Below are positions 61,032 to 64,000 of a DNA stretch of 64,000 nucleotides, in pieces. Source of the DNA: Gammaproteobacteria bacterium (GTDB taxonomy: Bacteria > Pseudomonadota > Gammaproteobacteria > Pseudomonadales > Halieaceae); contig JANSYN010000004.1 in assembly GCA_024742415.1 (NCBI GenBank), positions 186,001-250,000 of the forward strand, in the 5' to 3' direction. The notes below the pieces were generated by a model. The model searched no databases and had not been told where the DNA came from. It was given only the letters and a program-made list of their open reading frames with translations. Position 1 is the first letter of the stretch; every line of letters starts with the position of its first letter. The translations under genes and the position numbers were made by a program.

Positions 61032-61337
61032 TTACGCAGGCGCACTGTCAACCACCTGGCCATCATGCACTGCCAGGTGTACAACACCCAGTTCGACAAG
61101 CTCGCCAATAACGGTGGCAATGGCTTCACGCAGTTGTGCCTGGTCGGCAGTGTCGGTCATGTCAGCAAGTGAGTCTTCCAGCTCGCGGGAAGTCTTCGCC
61201 GCGCCAGATAGCTCGCGTACGATTTGGGCGGCAAAATCCGTGAGCAGGTGGGTATCGCCGCTGGCGGGGTCGAAGTACACCACTGAGCCTTCGTTTTCAT
61301 CGTAAAACTTGCCGGCAGTAGACACGCGCCATCGCAT
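61032..61337 (-). CDS. PqqD-family peptide chaperone of the HprK-related system (TIGR04353 type)
   Basis: The 101-residue protein has the PqqD winged-helix pattern: YDENEGSVVYFDPASGDTHLL, DFAAQIVRELSGAAKTSREL and ATVIGELVELGVVHLAV. PqqD-like proteins bind leader peptides of modified peptides. It is 54 bp from the kinase, same strand. A substrate peptide has not been defined; the small protein at 61537-61947 is a candidate. Confidence 0.88.
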   Translation of the reverse strand: MRWRVSTAGKFYDENEGSVVYFDPASGDTHLLTDFAAQIVRELSGAAKTSRELEDSLADMTDTADQAQLREAIATVIGELVELGVVHLAVHDGQVVDSAPA

Positions 61338-61536
61338 TCGACTCAGTTCCTGTTATTGCAAAAGCGCATTATTTCAAATGGTATGAAGCGTGGCCAGCAT
61401 TGCCCGTGGAATATGGCCAGCACGAGCGCCCGCGTGTCGGCTCGGGTACGCTAACGTGCCTGATGAAGGAAAGCTGTGCTGCGGGTGTGAGCATAGAGCG
61501 GGCCGTTCGAACGTTAATCGAGCGGCCCCGATGGGT

Positions 61537-61947
61537 CTAATCCGGGCACTTGCCTCGTACCAGACAAATGTAATTGGCTTTTGAGGGATCTTCGCAAGTG
61601 CGCCATCTGCCCGATTTGCCCAGGAAATCCGGCGCGCCGCCAATGCGGTGGATGTCGCGGGCGAGTTCGAGGTTGTGTTCGGGTCGGCCAGCGGGAGAAG
61701 AGGTGAACATGCCTGTTTCAGGGTGGAAGGAGTTCAGGGTCATCACGGACATGCAGCCCGCCACTTGTCCACCACCGCCCCACGCGGCGCGGTTACCCAG
61801 CGAAAGCAGCACCGCTCCGCCAGCCAGGGCCGCCTTGGAGAAGTGACGCCGATTGTGGTTTACCGTAGAGTCAGCGTCTGACACAGGCTGATCATCCTGA
61901 CCGCCACTGCCGATGTTGTCGTTCGAACTATCCAATGTGTTCCTCAC
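61537..61947 (-). CDS. Small Tat-signalled protein, possible target of the PqqD/HprK cassette
   Basis: The 136-residue protein has a hydrophilic lead of about 30 residues (Asp/Ser-rich), then a twin-arginine-like signal (NHNRRHFSKAALAGGAVLLS), and a short mature part with three cysteines (AGCMSVM, RWRTCEDPSK, YICLVRGKCPD includes two). It starts at GTG 61947, with a TTG 12 nt later as alternative. It is the first gene of the cassette, 200 bp upstream of the PqqD-like gene on the same strand. No family is recognised. The tail with C-x(n)-C and RGKCPD looks like a short mature peptide. Confidence 0.6.
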   Translation of the reverse strand: MRNTLDSSNDNIGSGGQDDQPVSDADSTVNHNRRHFSKAALAGGAVLLSLGNRAAWGGGGQVAGCMSVMTLNSFHPETGMFTSSPAGRPEHNLELARDIHRIGGAPDFLGKSGRWRTCEDPSKANYICLVRGKCPD

Positions 61948-62351
61948 CTCGACCTGGCCCGTCTAGCCAAGTCGTTGAACCTAAGTCAATAAGCCTCCCC
62001 GTAAAGGTCGGGCCGTTTAAACTGCGCTGCTGCTGGTCACTACTGTTAACAGCTCTGACCTCGACAGCGTTCGCAGTTTATTGCTATCAAGCCGCCGCCC
62101 TGATCATCCGTGCGCTGGCGACTGCGCGCTCCTGCCCTCTTGATGGAAGCAGTTTGACTTGTCCACCCGGCCTAAAGTTCCAACGCCCTTGTGTGCGTTA
62201 CAGCAGGCACGTTACTTCAGGCAAACCGGCCAGCGCGACGATCTTTACTGTATCACCGCCACCGCTACGCAGATACAGGGATTAGCAGTTGCTGTGACAC
62301 AATTCACACAAGCCAGTTTCGTAGTGTGCAATACGGCTCGGGTCAGTTAAT

Positions 62352-62365
62352 GCAAATATTGTGCC
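62352..62365 (-). promoter_or_regulatory. Sigma-54 promoter candidate for the small-Tat/PqqD/HprK cassette
   Basis: Read on the minus strand, AGGCACAATATTTGCA has GG-N10-GC spacing, GGCAC and a perfect TTGCA (10 of 12 consensus positions). Downstream on that strand the first gene is 61947. Confidence 0.7.
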
Positions 62366-62450
62366 TCAAACCTAAAAAGACTAACTAAAACAACAGGATG
62401 TGATTCGCTCGAGTGCGGCCCCCGTTTCACTCCCCTAATGCCCGACCGGG

Positions 62451-62469
62451 TTTGTAAATAATCCTGACG
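62451..62469 (-). promoter_or_regulatory. Candidate PrsR activator site upstream of the cassette promoter
   Basis: TTTGTAAATAATCCTGACG (plus-strand reading) matches the site before the PEP-CTERM gene at 15 of 19 positions, with the same orientation relative to the promoter and a similar distance (85 versus 72 bp). Confidence 0.55.
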
Positions 62470-62504
62470 TGCACTTTGGCAGCTCGGTAGGCGCACCGCC
62501 GGTC

Positions 62505-62714
62505 CTACACTTTCGAGCGCCCCTGGGCCGCCAACTCTTCCAGTTTGATCAAGCAGCCGAAAACCATGAGTCCAACGCCGACATTAAACAACGTCGTCGA
62601 TTGGAAACCGAGTACATAGAACAGGCCGGCGACCCGTGCCAGTCCGGCCACTGCACAGACGGCCATGCCAATAAATCCCGAGATTGAGCCTGCGAGGACG
62701 ATATTTTTATTCAC
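62505..62714 (-). CDS. Small two-helix membrane protein, unknown
   Basis: The 69-residue protein has two hydrophobic segments (ISGFIGMAVCAVAGLARVAG and LGFQSTTLFNVGVGLMVFGC) and a short charged C terminus. GTG 62714 is preferred because AGGAG lies 8 nt upstream; a GTG at 62723 is too close to it. No family is recognised. It lies between the cassette promoter and the XrtA-associated ATPase, on the opposite strand to the latter. Confidence 0.5.
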   Translation of the reverse strand: MNKNIVLAGSISGFIGMAVCAVAGLARVAGLFYVLGFQSTTLFNVGVGLMVFGCLIKLEELAAQGRSKV

Positions 62715-62898
62715 TGGTGTCACTCCTGATAAGCGTTTGGAAGTACACGCTGGTAGGCGCGATTGCGATGCCAGTCGTGCGCAGTTCGCAGTTTAGACAA
62801 AAAAGGCAACAGGGGTAACCGCAATGTCTCTTGCAAAGCCATCATAACTCTGTAAAGCTCTGATTTATCTCCATTTTGCACAGAGTGGCCAGCCTGGG

Positions 62899-64000
62899 AT
62901 GTACGAGCTCTTTTACAACTTGAAGGCAGAGCCGTTTCGTCTGAGCCCCGACCACAAGTTCTGTTACGAGCATACCGGCTACGCCAAGGCACGTGCCTAT
63001 ATGGCCTACGCGTTTCTACGCGCTGAGGGCTTTGTGATGATTACGGGGCGACCGGGCACCGGCAAGACCACCCTGGTGGGCGAACTGGTCGAGAACCTCG
63101 CCAGGGATAACGTCTCAACTGCGAACCTCGTCTGTACCCAGCTGGGTGCCGATGATCTCCTCAAGACCGTCGCCTATAACTTTGGCATTCAGGCCGACAG
63201 CGTCGACAAAGCCGAGCTGTTGCAGCATTTATCGACATTGTTCCACCGTTGGCACCGGGATGGGCGCCGCGCCCTGCTCGTTGTGGACGAAGCGCAGGAT
63301 TTGTCGCTGCCGGCAATGGAAGAGCTGCGCCTGCTGACGAATATCCAGAAAGATGGCCAGCCACTACTGCAGATCTTTCTGTTGGGTCAACCGGAATTGC
63401 GCGAACTCATCCTGTCTCCCGAGATGGAGCAAGTGCACCAGCGTATTGTGGCGGCCAGCCATCTCGAGGGGCTGGCAGCGGATGAAGTCGAAAACTACGT
63501 AATGCACCGATTGCTCAAGGTCGGTTGGGCCGGCGACCCGGCGATCAGTCGTGCTATTTTTCCACTCATACACCAGTTCAGCGAGGGCGTTCCAAGGCGC
63601 ATTAATCTGATTTGTAGTCGGCTCTTTCTGCATGGCGGCGTAGAGCAACGCCATGAGATCAGTGTCGCGGATCTAAGGGTGGTTATTGGCGAGCTGCAAT
63701 CCGAGCATCTTGCAGCGGGCACCAGAATCCTCCCCGAGGATTTCGAACTGGCCGGCCAGCAGGAGTGGGTACAGGTGCCAGAGAGCGCGATGGTCGAGAA
63801 GCGCCAGTCCGAGTTGCATTTGCGGGCGGTCAGTAACTCGGCACCCGCCCGGCCCGCCCCTACATCTACTGGCGAAACGACGCCCGGTTTGGCTGGTGCG
63901 GCGGCAAAAAAAAAAGGGGTAGCCGATCGCCTGCCACGGGAAAAAACAACTCCGCTGGATGAGCAATGGCCGCGCACCGGCGCAGCCCCACAAACCCAGG
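62899..64000 (+). CDS. XrtA-associated AAA ATPase (TIGR03015, ExeA-like), cut by window edge
   Basis: The frame starts at ATG 62899 (MYELFYNLKAEPFRLSPDHK) and is open for 367 codons to the window edge. It has Walker A GRPGTGKTT (about 50-58), Walker B LLVVDEAQDL, and a sensor region GVPRRINLICSRLFLHG. This ExeA-like ATPase is found in exosortase-A EPS loci beside chain-length and exosortase genes, which therefore should lie to the right. A poly-A run gives a Lys-rich stretch (AAAKKKGV) in the variable C-terminal region near 63907-63917. Confidence 0.93.
   Translation, partial: MYELFYNLKAEPFRLSPDHKFCYEHTGYAKARAYMAYAFLRAEGFVMITGRPGTGKTTLVGELVENLARDNVSTANLVCTQLGADDLLKTVAYNFGIQADSVDKAELLQHLSTLFHRWHRDGRRALLVVDEAQDLSLPAMEELRLLTNIQKDGQPLLQIFLLGQPELRELILSPEMEQVHQRIVAASHLEGLAADEVENYVMHRLLKVGWAGDPAISRAIFPLIHQFSEGVPRRINLICSRLFLHGGVEQRHEISVADLRVVIGELQSEHLAAGTRILPEDFELAGQQEWVQVPESAMVEKRQSELHLRAVSNSAPARPAPTSTGETTPGLAGAAAKKKGVADRLPREKTTPLDEQWPRTGAAPQTQ

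Larger units (their letters stand above)
61948..62504. other. 557-bp region with a sigma-54 promoter and no clear gene
   Basis: It separates the small Tat gene from the 62505-62714 gene. It contains the minus-strand sigma-54 element (62352-62365) and its upstream site (62451-62469). One open frame on the plus strand (61935-62285) has a hydrophobic stretch but no ribosome site and poor codon bias. I call nothing else in it; the leader from the predicted start (about 62340) to the GTG at 61947 would be about 390 nt. Confidence 0.5.

Noticed and set aside
60042-61172. 376-residue plus-strand open frame
   Set aside because: Antisense to the nucleotidyltransferase, HprK-related and PqqD genes, all of which have recognisable motifs.
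61935-62285. 116-residue plus-strand frame with a hydrophobic stretch and several cysteines
   Set aside because: No ribosome site, overlaps the start of the Tat gene, third-position GC lower than neighbouring genes; not supported as a gene, though not excluded.
62759-62772. Minus-strand GG-N10-GC match upstream of the small two-helix gene
   Set aside because: Only 8 of 12 sigma-54 positions and a poor -12 element (TCGC).

Overview
The window is high-GC chromosomal DNA of a gammaproteobacterium, most likely an aquatic or marine one. That placement is inference. It rests on a gammaproteobacterial RecA with a LexA box, a wax-ester synthase/DGAT fragment at the left edge, a periplasmic sulfatase next to a pectinacetylesterase-like lipoprotein, and a large exosortase (XrtA)/PEP-CTERM exopolysaccharide region. 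These traits together recall the Cellvibrionales/Halieaceae. I see no tRNA, rRNA, insertion sequence, prophage or CRISPR array.

Left part (1-26 kb) is mainly housekeeping and metabolism. It starts with a truncated WS/DGAT, a DUF4124-thioredoxin-TPR protein and a GST-like protein. The SOS pair recA-recX follows, with a consensus LexA box, an 18-bp tandem array in the leader and a terminator between the genes. Then come a sterol-desaturase-family enzyme, a D-aminoacylase-type amidohydrolase, a Tat-signalled medium-chain reductase, a luciferase-like monooxygenase, a 232-bp octanucleotide array, a DUF3445 protein, a CNT nucleoside transporter, ThuA and DUF1214 proteins, ArfB, a class-I-like HMG-CoA reductase lacking the usual catalytic His, a sulfatase, a pectinacetylesterase-like lipoprotein and a GGDEF-EAL protein.

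Right part (26.9-64 kb) is an exosortase-A/PEP-CTERM region. It holds the TIGR03013-type sugar transferase, the exosortase-associated PLP decarboxylase and acyl-CoA ligase, two FeeM-like acyltransferases, an E1-like/nitroreductase fusion in a row with a GT1 glycosyltransferase and a hexapeptide acyltransferase, one PEP-CTERM substrate, two PrsT TPR lipoproteins, an AMIN/beta-barrel protein with an MMPL pump and a LolA-like protein, the PrsK-PrsR two-component pair, UDP-sugar epimerase and dehydrogenase, an HprK-related kinase/PqqD/nucleotidyltransferase cassette with a small Tat-signalled protein, and the XrtA-associated ATPase running off the right edge. The exosortase gene itself is not in the window.

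The most notable non-coding signal is a set of sigma-54 (-24/-12) promoter matches. They precede the PEP-CTERM substrate gene, one acyltransferase, the second prsT and the small-Tat/PqqD/HprK cassette. Two of them share a 15/19-identical element 70-90 bp upstream, and a gapped version precedes a third. I propose this as the binding site of the sigma-54 activator PrsR encoded here, which would join these loci in one regulon.
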